From NCBI GenBank assembly GCA_020635675.1, contig JACJZJ010000006.1, forward strand, positions 149,196-213,195: 64,000 nt of DNA, read 5' to 3'. The notes beneath the pieces are model-generated. The model was given only the letters and a program-made list of their open reading frames with translations, was not told the origin of the DNA and did no database searches. This document shows positions 43,049 through 52,104 of the stretch, one piece after another (the first letter of the stretch is position 1; each line of letters starts with the position of its first letter). This DNA comes from Flavobacteriales bacterium. Lineage in GTDB: Bacteria; Bacteroidota; Bacteroidia; Flavobacteriales_F; PHOS-HE28. A program made the position numbers and the translations under genes.

Positions 43049-44035
43049 GTGAGCACGCCCCCCTTCCGCTCGGTGCTCGTTACCGGTGGGGCCGGGTTCA
43101 TCGGTTCGCATGTTTGCGATGCTCTGGTCCAGGCCGGTAGTACGGTCCGTTGCCTTGACGATCTGGCAACGGGTGCCCGGGCGAACGTGGCCCACCTGGA
43201 GGGCTCCGGACGGTTCCATTTCGTTGTCGGGGATGTTCGGGACCGCACCGTATGTGCCGAAGCCGTTCAGGGCATGGACGTGGTGGTGCACCTCGCGGCA
43301 TTGGGCAGTGTGCCTCGATCGATCGCCGAGCCCCTGGCCAGTGAAGGCGCCAACCTCACGGGTATGTTGCATATGCTGGAGGCATGCCGAACGAACGGAC
43401 CCAGGCGCATCGTTTTCGCCAGCAGTTCCAGTGTCTACGGCGATTCAACGGAACTTCCCAAACGCGAGGGTCGGGAAGGACATCCGCTATCGCCCTATGC
43501 CGTGACCAAGGCCATGGACGAGGCATATGCAGGGCTCTATCACAGGCTGTTCGGCCTGGAGACCATCGGTCTCCGGTTCTTCAATGTGTTCGGCGAACGA
43601 CAGGATCCCAACGGTCCCTATGCCGCGGCCATCCCACGGTTCGTGCTGCGGATGATGGCCCATCGGCCGCCCCAGGTACATGGAGACGGTCACCAGACGC
43701 GCGATTTCACCCATGTGGCGAATGCTGTTCACGCGGTGGAGCGGGCCATCGATGTCACCGATGCACGTGCGTTCGGCCAGGTGTTCAACATCGCATATGG
43801 CGGGCGGACCGATCTATTGGAATTGATCGGTCTGCTGCGCGTGGAACTGGCCGCCGCCGATCCGGCAATCGGCGCGGTGGGTGTGGAACACGGACCTGCG
43901 CGCCAGGGTGACGTGCGTGACTCCCTGGCCGACACGGGCCGGGCCCAGGCCATATTGGGTTTCCGACCGGTGCTCGACCTGCGGAAGGGTTTGGCCAGGA
44001 CCGTGGCCTGGTACCGGGCCCAGGCCGGCGCCTGA
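43049..44035 (+). CDS. NAD-dependent epimerase/dehydratase (UDP-sugar 4-epimerase type)
   Basis: A 328-residue short-chain dehydrogenase-like epimerase. NAD-binding GGAGFIGSH at the N-terminus; catalytic SSSSVYGD (Ser) and SPYAVTK (Tyr, Lys); RDFTHVANAVHAVERA is typical of the GalE/WbpP group. Likely makes a UDP-sugar epimer for envelope polysaccharide; substrate is uncertain. The GTG at 43049 gives a normal N-terminus; no ATG fits. Hairpin terminator at 44056-44073. Confidence 0.88.
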   Translation: MSTPPFRSVLVTGGAGFIGSHVCDALVQAGSTVRCLDDLATGARANVAHLEGSGRFHFVVGDVRDRTVCAEAVQGMDVVVHLAALGSVPRSIAEPLASEGANLTGMLHMLEACRTNGPRRIVFASSSSVYGDSTELPKREGREGHPLSPYAVTKAMDEAYAGLYHRLFGLETIGLRFFNVFGERQDPNGPYAAAIPRFVLRMMAHRPPQVHGDGHQTRDFTHVANAVHAVERAIDVTDARAFGQVFNIAYGGRTDLLELIGLLRVELAAADPAIGAVGVEHGPARQGDVRDSLADTGRAQAILGFRPVLDLRKGLARTVAWYRAQAGA

Positions 44036-44055
44036 GGCGCGTGCGGGAACAAGAA

Positions 44056-44073
44056 GGCGGCCCGCAGGCCGCC
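44056..44073. terminator. Hairpin between convergent genes
   Basis: A seven-bp GGCGGCC stem with a CGCA loop, between the epimerase stop and the barrel gene stop. No long T tract on either side; it may act on both strands. Confidence 0.45.
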
Positions 44074-44101
44074 CCCTTGCTCGAAAAACCAACGTGACCT
44101 G

Positions 44102-45256
44102 TCAGCGCGAACGTCCTCCGCCGAGACGGATGGACCAGGATATGTTGATCAAATAATCTGCGAAAGCCGCGTCGCCATGGCGTGGTTTGCCGGTAGCGAC
44201 CTCCGTTTCCTTGTCCGTAACGCTCTGGGTCCGATCGCGCACCATGGCCACCGGTACGCTCACGTTCACATCGTGCTTTCCGCGCATCCAGTCCAGCCCT
44301 GGTTCCAAGCTGATCACATAGCCCGGCCTTCGGAAGCCCTCACTGCCACCGACCAGGTCCTCCACGGGGATGCCTTCCAACCGACCGCCACAGAACATGT
44401 TGAGCCCGAACTTGTGGCTGACGTTCCAGTTCAAACCAAGGCGTGCCATGTACTGGTCGGGCACGCTGCAGATGGCTTCGTTCTCCAATATGGGGCTTAG
44501 GGTTTCGCGGTAGGTCCGTGCCCCGTTCGTCTCCATCGGGTTCAACAGGTAGAAGCCGTTCACATAACCGAACACCGGACCGAACAGCTTGGCGAAGCCT
44601 TGTATCTCGACCGTGAACCCGAAGCCCCCGTCACCCAACTGGATGGACTGGTCCACCGGACGGTACTCGCCCGTGTAGAGGGTGCCGGCGGTGTCCGTGC
44701 GGGGCACGACGTTGTAGGCATAGTCCATGGCGTTGAAATCGCCGGTGGGCAGCTTGATCCCTACGGCTACGGCCAGATTGCCATTCGCGCTGCTGTCCGG
44801 GTCGAAGAGCCACCTTTGGAGGCTCACACGGATGTCGCCGATGCCCACGCTGCGCATCTCATGGCGTTCGGTGCGTCCGTGCTCGTACAGCGAGGATCGC
44901 GTGTTGTAGGACCAGGGCAGCGTGATGAGCAATGAGTTCCGCTTGTTGAAACTGTAGGCCACACCGAGGTTCAATTGGTGCACCCAGTTGATCACCTCAT
45001 TGCCGATGGTGCCGTCCGGGTTCACCACGGTAAAGCGGTCCTCGTTCTCCTCGGTGCCACTGAAGTGCCTGAACGACTTGAAGTAGCGGTAGTTCGTGCT
45101 CACCGTCCAGCCCTTGCCGAGCAGGTTCGAGTTGGTGAACGCGTTCATGTCGCAACTGCTGAAGCTCTTGATCGCAACACAGCCCTGTCCATGGGCTTGT
45201 GTGGTGATCGCCAGCGTCGCCACCAGCAGAGCGAAGGGTGTATGGGTCCGGAGCAT
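44102..45256 (-). CDS. Outer-membrane beta-barrel protein of unknown substrate
   Basis: A 384-residue protein with a signal peptide ending AHGQG. The body alternates hydrophobic and polar residues in strands of 8-12 residues typical of barrels (WTVSTNYRYFKSF, NLGVAYSFNKRNSLLITLPWSY, GIGDIRVSLQRWLF, YMARLGLNWNVSHKFGLNMFCGGR) and ends in an aromatic strand with INISWSIRL. Two cysteine pairs near residues 25-35 (GCVAIKSFSSCDM) may form a disulfide. Resembles Toluene_X/transporter-type barrels; ligand unknown. Confidence 0.75.
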   Translation of the reverse strand: MLRTHTPFALLVATLAITTQAHGQGCVAIKSFSSCDMNAFTNSNLLGKGWTVSTNYRYFKSFRHFSGTEENEDRFTVVNPDGTIGNEVINWVHQLNLGVAYSFNKRNSLLITLPWSYNTRSSLYEHGRTERHEMRSVGIGDIRVSLQRWLFDPDSSANGNLAVAVGIKLPTGDFNAMDYAYNVVPRTDTAGTLYTGEYRPVDQSIQLGDGGFGFTVEIQGFAKLFGPVFGYVNGFYLLNPMETNGARTYRETLSPILENEAICSVPDQYMARLGLNWNVSHKFGLNMFCGGRLEGIPVEDLVGGSEGFRRPGYVISLEPGLDWMRGKHDVNVSVPVAMVRDRTQSVTDKETEVATGKPRHGDAAFADYLINISWSIRLGGGRSR

Positions 45257-45383
45257 GGTGAGGTTTTGGTAGCAGGAAGTTGCGAGGTCCGGAGGTGACA
45301 ACGGTCAGCCGATCCGCCGATGCCCGGCATCGTGGTGCCGGACGGGGGGGCGGTCATGTGGGATCGGAGGAGGGCCGTCCGGC

Positions 45384-45391
45384 TAACTTCG
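45384..45391 (+). promoter_or_regulatory. Near-consensus promoter box (TAACTTCG) abutting the SLC13 gene
   Basis: One mismatch (C for T) from TAnnTTTG; ends six bases before the ATG at 45398. Confidence 0.35.
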
Positions 45392-45397
45392 CCGGCC

Positions 45398-47188
45398 ATG
45401 ACCCTCGCGGAATGGATCGTTCTGGGCGTATTGCTCGGCGCCGTGGTGCTTTTCATCAGCGGTCGCCTCAGCATCGACCTGGTGGCCCTCATGATGATGG
45501 CCGTACTGATCGTCACAGGCGTCATTTCACCGTCCGATGCCATCGCGGGGTTCAGCGACACGGCGACATTGACCGTGGCTTTCATGTTCGTACTGAGCGC
45601 GGCGCTCCTCCGCACGGGTGCGTTGGCCACCCTGGGACCCCGTCTGGCACAGCGGTTCAGGCAGAACGCGACCGTTGGCCTCCTCTCGCTCATGGCCGCC
45701 GTGGCGCTGTGTTCGGCGTTCCTGAACAATACGCCCATCGTGGCGGTGCTGCTGCCGATCGTGGTGCAGACGGCCAGGGGAGCGGGCATCGCCCCGAGCA
45801 AGCTGCTCATCCCCCTCAGCTTCGCGGCCATCCTGGGGGGGACCACCACCCTGATCGGTACCAGCACCAACCTGGTGGTGAGCGGCGTGGCCGAGGCGCG
45901 GGGTGTGGAGGCCTTCAGCATGTTCCTGCTCACCCCGATGGGTCTGGTCTTCGCGGCCGCAGGCATCATTTACATGGTGGTCCTCGGCATTCATCTGGTC
46001 CCCGGCCGGGATCGCAAGGGTCTTCAGGACGCTTTCGGCATGCGCGACTACCTGACCGAGATCGAACTGCTGCAGGGATCATCGGCCGTCGGACAGCGGA
46101 TCATGGACAGCCATCTGGTGCGTGAATTGGAGATGGACATCATCGCCATCCAGCGCGGTGGGAACACGTTCACGGTACCTGCGGGTGACATGATGCTGGA
46201 AGTCGGCGATGTGTTGAAGGTGCGTTGTGATATCGACCGGATCAGGGCTTTGAAGGACCGCGCCCACGTGGCGCTGAAACCGGGACTGAAGGTGGCCGAG
46301 GACGACCTGCTGACCCGGGGCACCAAACTGGTGGAGTTCGTGATCACGAGCAACAGCGACCTGGAGGGGAAAAGCCTGCGGGAGGCCGACCTGCTCCGCA
46401 AATACCGAGCGGTGGCGTTGGCGGTGCGTCAACGGGAGGAGGTCGTGCATGAACGATTGCAGGACGTGGTGCTGCACGCGGGCGATGTGGTGTTGGCCGA
46501 GGTCCGGGCCCACTACGTCGAGCGGCTCAAGCGCCTGGGCGTCCGGCCGGACAGCCCGTTCGCCATTCTGGCCGAGGAGGAGGGGATGCCCATTTTCGCA
46601 TGGCGCCGGTTCCTGTTCGTGGCGGGAGTCCTGGGTGCGGTGGTGCTGGCCAATGCGTTCGGCGTTCCGATCTTGACAGCCACTCTGGTCGCGGTCTGCC
46701 TCATCGTGCTCACCGGGAGCTTGAGCATGAAGGAAGTGTACGATGCGATTGACTGGAAGATCGTGTTCCTGATGGCCGGGGCCCTCAGTCTGGGCACGGC
46801 GATGGACCGAACGGGTCTTGCCGACCGCCTGGCAGCGGGTTTGATCGATCTGCTGGGATCCTGGGGGCCGGTGGCCGTGTTGTCGGGTACCTATCTGATC
46901 ACCATCCTGCTCACCGAAACGATGAGCAATACCGCCACTGCCGCCTTGCTGGCGCCGATCGCGATCAGCACGGCAGAGGAGCTCCATGTCAGTCCCGTCC
47001 CCTTTCTCATGGCGGTCACCTTCGCGGCCAGCGCCAGTTTCATGACCCCGATCGGCTATCAGACCAATGCGATGATCTATTCCGCGGGGCAATACCGCGC
47101 CACGGATTTCCTGCGCGTGGGTGCGCCGCTCAGCCTGCTCTTCTGGCTGCTCGCCACGCTCCTGATACCGTTGATCTATCCCTTCTAG
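45398..47188 (+). CDS. SLC13/DASS permease with two RCK_C domains
   Basis: A 596-residue inner-membrane transporter. Two sets of spans (residues 1-190 and 395-596) flank two TrkA-C (RCK_C) domains (about 205-290 and 300-385; for example RELEMDIIAIQRGGNTFTV and GKSLREADLLRKYRAVALAV). The conserved SNT motif of the Na+/carboxylate site appears as GTSTNLVV and as ETMSNTATAALLAP. Substrate may be a dicarboxylate or sulfate. The cytosolic RCK_C pair suggests ligand regulation. Its TAG lies in a CTAG shared with the convergent gene. Confidence 0.9.
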   Translation: MTLAEWIVLGVLLGAVVLFISGRLSIDLVALMMMAVLIVTGVISPSDAIAGFSDTATLTVAFMFVLSAALLRTGALATLGPRLAQRFRQNATVGLLSLMAAVALCSAFLNNTPIVAVLLPIVVQTARGAGIAPSKLLIPLSFAAILGGTTTLIGTSTNLVVSGVAEARGVEAFSMFLLTPMGLVFAAAGIIYMVVLGIHLVPGRDRKGLQDAFGMRDYLTEIELLQGSSAVGQRIMDSHLVRELEMDIIAIQRGGNTFTVPAGDMMLEVGDVLKVRCDIDRIRALKDRAHVALKPGLKVAEDDLLTRGTKLVEFVITSNSDLEGKSLREADLLRKYRAVALAVRQREEVVHERLQDVVLHAGDVVLAEVRAHYVERLKRLGVRPDSPFAILAEEEGMPIFAWRRFLFVAGVLGAVVLANAFGVPILTATLVAVCLIVLTGSLSMKEVYDAIDWKIVFLMAGALSLGTAMDRTGLADRLAAGLIDLLGSWGPVAVLSGTYLITILLTETMSNTATAALLAPIAISTAEELHVSPVPFLMAVTFAASASFMTPIGYQTNAMIYSAGQYRATDFLRVGAPLSLLFWLLATLLIPLIYPF

Positions 47189-48507
47189 CGACCCGCTTCA
47201 TCCAACGCGTCGTGCGGGACCTTCAGGAACACTTCCCAATAGCGCGTTCTGTTCATGTCCTCCCAATGGATCATATAATAGCGCGCCTGGTAGATCTGGA
47301 ATTGGCATAGCACCAGTAGCAGGCCGATGGACGTGAGCAGCAATTTGCGCCAATGCCCGGTCGAGTGCTGCAGCGCGTACGCGAGCGGCAAGGCGAAGAG
47401 CACCAGGTACTCCGACCAGGCCCGCTGACCGAAACTCCCACCGTACCACCAGTTCCACCAGCTGCTCAGTACGTAGGTGATCCCCAGGAAAACGGTGATC
47501 CATGCCCCTGTGCGGAGAACGGAGCGACGTGCCATCGGGACCAGGCCTGCGGTCGCGAGGAGGAGCACGGGACTGTATACGAAAAGACCCTTCCGGTAGC
47601 TGAAGAGCATGTCCAGGATGTGGGGATCGCTCCAGACAAAACCCTCCCCAGGATAGGTGTCGACCCACCATTTTCCAGTGGCGGCATGGTAATACAAGGC
47701 CTGGATGCCTACGACCCCGGCGAAAAGAACCATCGCCATCAGGGTCCAGGGCCCTTGGCGGACCGTTCGGTCGAGAAAGGTCCGAACACGCGCCCACGAC
47801 CCCAGGAAGAGAGGAACCGTGATCAGGATGAGCGCGTTCACCGGCCTGACCAGGACGATCAGCCCCAACAAGGCCCCGAGCACAAGGAGCCGCCAACGCA
47901 ACGGCCCGTCGGACCACCGAAGGATGTTCCGGACAAAGAGCGAGCAGAGCCCGAAACTGTACGCATGGCTCATGCCCGGAGCCACAACGGAATAGTATAC
48001 CAGTGGCGTGCCCAGCAGCATCGCGACAACGACAGTTGATCGCCAACCGGCATCGATCCCTTCGCACAGGAGCAGGTCATCGATCGCCCAAAGGCCGAGC
48101 AACACGAAGAATATCGCCGCGATGTTGACGGCGACCACATAGGGCTTTGCAAATCCATCGGCATCACCGTTCGTGAGGAGCGTCCAGGCATGTGCCGCCA
48201 GGAAGAACGGCGACTCGCACAAGGCCGTGCCGATGAAATACTTGTTCACTGTCCGGTCGTCCACGCGGATGCGATAGTCGTATACCTGGCCGGTGCCACC
48301 ATACTTCCCTTTTTCCAGTTCATCGAAGAAGTTCAGGTTCGGATCCTGCCGGAGCAACAGCGCGGGCAGGTAGGCATGATAGCCGCGTGCATCGACCTGT
48401 AGTACGGAGCGCCAATGCGGTCCGCCCCAGTTGATGTTGTTGCTCATCGCGAGCAGCAGGACTCCGAGCAGAACGATGACCACGTGGGGTGTCAACCAAC
48501 GGACCAT
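47185..48507 (-). CDS. Multipass membrane protein, GT-C-like
   Basis: A 440-residue protein with about ten spans. After the first span (VVIVLLGVLLLAMS) a soluble loop contains VDARGYHAYLPALLLRQDPNLNFF and then LEKGKYGGTGQVYDYRIRVDD. The layout of a long first extracytoplasmic loop followed by repeated spans, a YYHAATGKWWVDTYPGEGF loop and a WWNWWYGGSFGQR loop is seen in Bacteroidota membrane proteins distantly like GT39 enzymes, but no DE/DxD catalytic pair could be assigned. The ATG overlaps the WD40 gene end by 16 bases. Confidence 0.7.
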   Translation of the reverse strand: MVRWLTPHVVIVLLGVLLLAMSNNINWGGPHWRSVLQVDARGYHAYLPALLLRQDPNLNFFDELEKGKYGGTGQVYDYRIRVDDRTVNKYFIGTALCESPFFLAAHAWTLLTNGDADGFAKPYVVAVNIAAIFFVLLGLWAIDDLLLCEGIDAGWRSTVVVAMLLGTPLVYYSVVAPGMSHAYSFGLCSLFVRNILRWSDGPLRWRLLVLGALLGLIVLVRPVNALILITVPLFLGSWARVRTFLDRTVRQGPWTLMAMVLFAGVVGIQALYYHAATGKWWVDTYPGEGFVWSDPHILDMLFSYRKGLFVYSPVLLLATAGLVPMARRSVLRTGAWITVFLGITYVLSSWWNWWYGGSFGQRAWSEYLVLFALPLAYALQHSTGHWRKLLLTSIGLLLVLCQFQIYQARYYMIHWEDMNRTRYWEVFLKVPHDALDEAGR

Positions 48508-49385
48508 GCCAGCACACGTTTGTCATCCCCCGCCGAAAGCAAGGTACCGGCCTGCCAGAGCAGCGCGTTCACGCTATGGGTGTGACCGCCCGATCTACGG
48601 TCCGATCGGGCGATCGGATCGGTCGTTCGCGCGTCCCAAAGCTTCACCTCGTGATCGCGTGATGCCGTGGCAAATCGCGGACCCTTCGGATCGAACGCGA
48701 TGGCATAGACGGTGCCTGCATGCGCCGGCCAGGCGTGTACCGCCCGGTAGCCCGCGGTGTATTGCCATGTGCGGATATGGCCATCCTTGCCACCCGAGAA
48801 CAGTACGGGTTTGTTCGGGTGCCAGGCCACGGCCGTGCTGCCCCGATCATGGGCTTCGATGGCATGCAGTTCGTTCATCCCATCCGGTTCGAGGATCCGT
48901 ACCGTACCATCACCACACGCCACCGCTATCCGACCGGCTTCACGGCAGACCGCGATCGCCCGGACCTTGGCATCGGTGAGGGATATTCGGCGCACAGTCC
49001 GCAAAGCACTCCCGTCGATGGTCCAAAGCCCCAATGTGCCATCGCCCCCGGCCGTGAGGAATACCTCCTCATCCCATGGAACGATCGCGAACACACCGAG
49101 GTGGTGCAGGGTCGTCCTTGCCAATGCGCGTCGCTGTCCACGGTCGATGAGCACCAGATCACCCACCCCCGTACCGATCAGGACCAGCCGACCTCCGGAC
49201 AGGACATGCAGGGAATAGACGCTCTGTCCCGCTTCGGCGATCACCCGCCCCGGAAGGTTCGGGTCATCGGCCCATTCGACCACCTGACCATCGCCCGAAC
49301 CGCTGAGAAAGCCCCCTCCAGGGATCGGCGCGAGCGCATAGATACTGGAACGATGCCCTGATCGGGCCAGGGGCGGTGTGAACAT
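48492..49385 (-). CDS. WD40-repeat protein
   Basis: A 297-residue protein made of about seven WD40-type repeats without a signal peptide, for example FLSGSGDGQVVEW, FLTAGGDGTLGLW, VACGDGTVRIL, FSGGKDGHIRTWQ, ATASRDHEVKLWD and SAGDDKRVLAW. Expected to form one beta-propeller for cytosolic protein binding. Partner unknown. Nine bases follow the stop of the upstream gene, so the two are probably one operon. Confidence 0.9.
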   Translation of the reverse strand: MFTPPLARSGHRSSIYALAPIPGGGFLSGSGDGQVVEWADDPNLPGRVIAEAGQSVYSLHVLSGGRLVLIGTGVGDLVLIDRGQRRALARTTLHHLGVFAIVPWDEEVFLTAGGDGTLGLWTIDGSALRTVRRISLTDAKVRAIAVCREAGRIAVACGDGTVRILEPDGMNELHAIEAHDRGSTAVAWHPNKPVLFSGGKDGHIRTWQYTAGYRAVHAWPAHAGTVYAIAFDPKGPRFATASRDHEVKLWDARTTDPIARSDRRSGGHTHSVNALLWQAGTLLSAGDDKRVLAWSVG

Positions 49386-49393
49386 GGGGCAGC

Positions 49394-50863
49394 TCAGGCC
49401 CTGGCGCCCTCCTTTTTCTTGGACGCACTGCCTTCCTGGGGTGGCACGTAGCCGAATAGCCGGTTGTCCTTGATCATGTTGTCCACATAGGGCGGTACCA
49501 TGTCCTCCCAGCCGGGACTGCCGCCGCGGATCATCTGCAACACATGTGTGCTGAAAATGGTCAGCACGCTCGGGTCGAAGCTGTCGATATCCACGATCCG
49601 TTTGTTGTAGAGCAGGTATTCGTACAATGGGCGAAGGCGGGGATGCACCGGCATGGAGGTGGTCGTCATGACCGCGCTGTCCGCGCTGGGCTGGCTGGGA
49701 TAAACGTAGATCTTGAGATCGCGGGTGAACAGGATGCCGAAAGCCTCGAGCATGCCTCCGTTCAGATGCCGGTAGTACTTCTCATCGAACACCTCGATCA
49801 GGTTGTTCACCCCCATGATCAGACCCATGCGCGCCTTGGTGTACCGGCTGAAATACTCCACGAGCTTGTAGTACTCCTGGTAGTTGCTGATCAGCACGGT
49901 CTGCCCCAATGAGCACAGGATGTCCGCCCGGTCGATGAAGTCCTTCTCATCAACGCTGCCCGTATCGGCCTGCAGGTTGTTCAGTGTGATCTCGAACAGC
50001 ACCTGGAGGTTCGTGCGCTCCACACGGTTCTCCTTGATGAACATGTTATAACCGTTCATGATCATATCGATGTTCACCTTGGTCACCGGGCGGAAGCTGC
50101 CGCGGATGGTCAGGATGTTCTTCTTGTACAGCACGTCGCTCGCCTGCAGGTTCTGGCCGTCGGGACCGAAGATCACGGCATCGGTATACCCCCGCCGGAC
50201 CAATTGCAGGCTGAGCAGCCGATTGTCGATGTGGGCGAAATCGGGTCCGTTCATCTGGATCATGTCCACCTCGAGGACGTGGCGGCTCACATTGTCATAG
50301 AGCCCGGTCATGATCTCCCGTGGATCGTCGTGGTGGAACACACAGCCGTAAAGCAGATTCACCCCCAGGTGGCCGATGGTCTCCTGTTGCAGGCTGATGT
50401 CGGGGTCGTGCAGGCGCACGTGGATGATCACATCATTGGTCGGGCGGTCCGGAGCTGTCTGGAAACGCACGCCGATCCAGCCATGGCCGCTGTGTGGACG
50501 CTCATACGTGCTGCTGGCCAGCGTGTTGGCGAACGTGAAGAATTTCTTCGAGGGATGGTCCTGTCGGCTAAGGCGTTCGACGATAAGTCCGTACTCGTGA
50601 CGGAGCATGTTCTTCAGCCTGCTCTCACATACGAAACGGTTGCCCGGTTCCGGACCGTAGATCGCGTTGCTGAAGTCCTTGTCATAGGCGCTCATCGCCT
50701 TGGCGATGGTCTGCGAGGCCCCGCCGGCGCGGAAGAAATGGCGGACCGTCTCCTGTCCCAGGCCGATCTCCGCGAAGGTGCCGTACAGGTCGGGGTCCAT
50801 GTTCACCTTGCGGGCCTTCTGACCGGGGCTCAGGGCGACACGGTGCGGATCGTGGGTCAACAT
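49394..50863 (-). CDS. Conserved Bacteroidota protein of unknown function
   Basis: A 489-residue soluble protein without signal peptide. Conserved-looking segments: VALSPGQKARKVNMDPDLYG near 10, AEIGLGQETVRHFFRAGGASQTIAKAMSAYDK (31-62), HSGHGWIGVRFQ, LGVNLLYGCVFHHDDP and the C-terminal VHPRLRPLYEYLLYNKRIVDI. I recall relatives labelled as nicotinate-nucleotide adenylyltransferase in databases, but the GxxxPxHxGH motif of that enzyme is not here, so I do not use the name. Enzymatic role unknown. Promoter box at 50887-50894; it is followed by the WD40 and GT-C-like genes. Confidence 0.72.
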   Translation of the reverse strand: MLTHDPHRVALSPGQKARKVNMDPDLYGTFAEIGLGQETVRHFFRAGGASQTIAKAMSAYDKDFSNAIYGPEPGNRFVCESRLKNMLRHEYGLIVERLSRQDHPSKKFFTFANTLASSTYERPHSGHGWIGVRFQTAPDRPTNDVIIHVRLHDPDISLQQETIGHLGVNLLYGCVFHHDDPREIMTGLYDNVSRHVLEVDMIQMNGPDFAHIDNRLLSLQLVRRGYTDAVIFGPDGQNLQASDVLYKKNILTIRGSFRPVTKVNIDMIMNGYNMFIKENRVERTNLQVLFEITLNNLQADTGSVDEKDFIDRADILCSLGQTVLISNYQEYYKLVEYFSRYTKARMGLIMGVNNLIEVFDEKYYRHLNGGMLEAFGILFTRDLKIYVYPSQPSADSAVMTTTSMPVHPRLRPLYEYLLYNKRIVDIDSFDPSVLTIFSTHVLQMIRGGSPGWEDMVPPYVDNMIKDNRLFGYVPPQEGSASKKKEGARA

Positions 50864-50886
50864 CGGCTACTCACGCGGGAAAGTGA

Positions 50887-50894
50887 CAAAGTTA
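50887..50894 (-). promoter_or_regulatory. TAnnTTTG promoter box (TAACTTTG)
   Basis: Exact match on the minus strand, 23 bases before the ATG at 50863. Confidence 0.5.
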
Positions 50895-50965
50895 CGCCCA
50901 TCGTCACCCGGTCGGGGGAAAAGATGGACCGGGATACCACCGCGGCGAGGATGCCTGCCATCGCA

Positions 50966-51274
50966 TCAGGAGCCGGTGGCGATCTCGCGCGTCCAGGCGG
51001 TGATGCCGCCCTGCAGATTGATCAGGTTGGTGAGCCCGTGGCGCTCGGAAAGGGCCTCCACCACGGCGCGACTGCGATTCCCGCTCCTGCAGTGCACCAC
51101 CACGGGCACATCACGGCGTATGCGGTCCAATGCGCCCAGCACTTCGCCCATGGGGATCAATTCCCCACCCATGCTGGTCTCCTCGGCCTCGTATGGCTCA
51201 CGAACGTCGATGAGCTGGTGCGGCTCTCCAGCGTCCCGCATCCGCTTCAGTTCGTGCACATCGATCTCTTTCAT
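50966..51274 (-). CDS. Single-domain rhodanese (sulfurtransferase)
   Basis: A 102-residue cytosolic protein. Rhodanese fold signs: QLIDVREPYEAE near residue 20 and the active-site loop HCRSGNRS with the persulfide cysteine, followed by LINLQGGITAW. Its loop length suits sulfur (thiosulfate or persulfide) transfer. It is 26 bases after the ComA-like gene, so a role in handling sulfur for that pathway is possible but not shown. Confidence 0.92.
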   Translation of the reverse strand: MKEIDVHELKRMRDAGEPHQLIDVREPYEAEETSMGGELIPMGEVLGALDRIRRDVPVVVHCRSGNRSRAVVEALSERHGLTNLINLQGGITAWTREIATGS

Positions 51275-51300
51275 CGTCCTGCAATGGCCCTGGGCACGGT

Positions 51301-52104
51301 TCAGTTGGCCTTGGGCTGTACCTGCCGCAATTTGGCGGCGACCTCCTCCGGCAGGTATTGGAAGAAGGTGTCGCCGCGGAGGCCCAAACGCAGGGTCTCC
51401 AAAGGGATCACGTCATCATGGGCCACATTGCCCAGGTTCACGTTCGCACCCTGGTGCTTGATGAACCAGACCTGCTGCGGACGTTGCGGTGCTTCCCACA
51501 GGATGTCCTTCGGGTCGATCTTGGATAGGATCCGGTTGACCAGTGCCGTGTGCGCATGACCACTGGGCCTGTAGATCCCCACCGTGCCGCTCTCACGTGC
51601 TTCGGCGATCACCTTCCAGCTACCGGCGTCCAGTTCGGTCCGCATCATGCGTACCCATTTCGCCGGACTGATCAGGATGCCGGATTCCTTGGACCCGACC
51701 TCGCTGAGCACCGTGCGATCGCGTGCCAATGTTTCGATGTAGCGGCATTTCTCCGTGTGCGGTATCGAGATGGAGCCATCGCTCACCTCGACATTTTCCA
51801 ATCCGAACTGGTCCAGCAGCTTGCGGTAGTCGTTGAACTGGCCGCGTGCCACGAACGCTTCGAACAAGGTGCCACCGAGATAGACGCGGATGTCGGCGTT
51901 CGTATACAGCGCGATCTTCTTCTTCAGGTCACGGGTCACGTACGAGGTGCCGAATCCGAGTTTCACGAGGTCGACCAAGTGACCGCTGGCATCGATCAGG
52001 TCCTGGGCCTGGCGCATGGACAGACCCTTGTCCATGACCATGGTGAGGCCATCCTCCCGCGGTTTGTCCGACCGGGCCGGAATGTGCGACAACCGGAAGT
52101 TCAT
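51301..52104 (-). CDS. Phosphosulfolactate synthase (ComA-like)
   Basis: A 267-residue protein. ComA joins sulfite to phosphoenolpyruvate to form phosphosulfolactate, known as the first step of coenzyme M synthesis and of sulfolactate formation. Diagnostic segments: KPREDGLTMVMDKGLSMRQAQDLID (15-40), VDLVKLGFGTSYVT, VYLGGTLFEAFVARGQFNDYRKLLD, VEVSDGSISIP and VIAEARESGTVGIYRPSGHA. The TIM-barrel family identity is clear; the physiological product is not. Bacteroidota do not make coenzyme M, so a sulfonate or sulfonolipid precursor is inferred. Coupled by ATGA overlap to the TPR gene. Confidence 0.83.
   Translation of the reverse strand: MNFRLSHIPARSDKPREDGLTMVMDKGLSMRQAQDLIDASGHLVDLVKLGFGTSYVTRDLKKKIALYTNADIRVYLGGTLFEAFVARGQFNDYRKLLDQFGLENVEVSDGSISIPHTEKCRYIETLARDRTVLSEVGSKESGILISPAKWVRMMRTELDAGSWKVIAEARESGTVGIYRPSGHAHTALVNRILSKIDPKDILWEAPQRPQQVWFIKHQGANVNLGNVAHDDVIPLETLRLGLRGDTFFQYLPEEVAAKLRQVQPKAN

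Noticed and set aside
49394..50863. Naming this gene nicotinate-nucleotide adenylyltransferase
   Set aside because: The HxGH nucleotidyltransferase motif is not found, so the name cannot be supported from the sequence.
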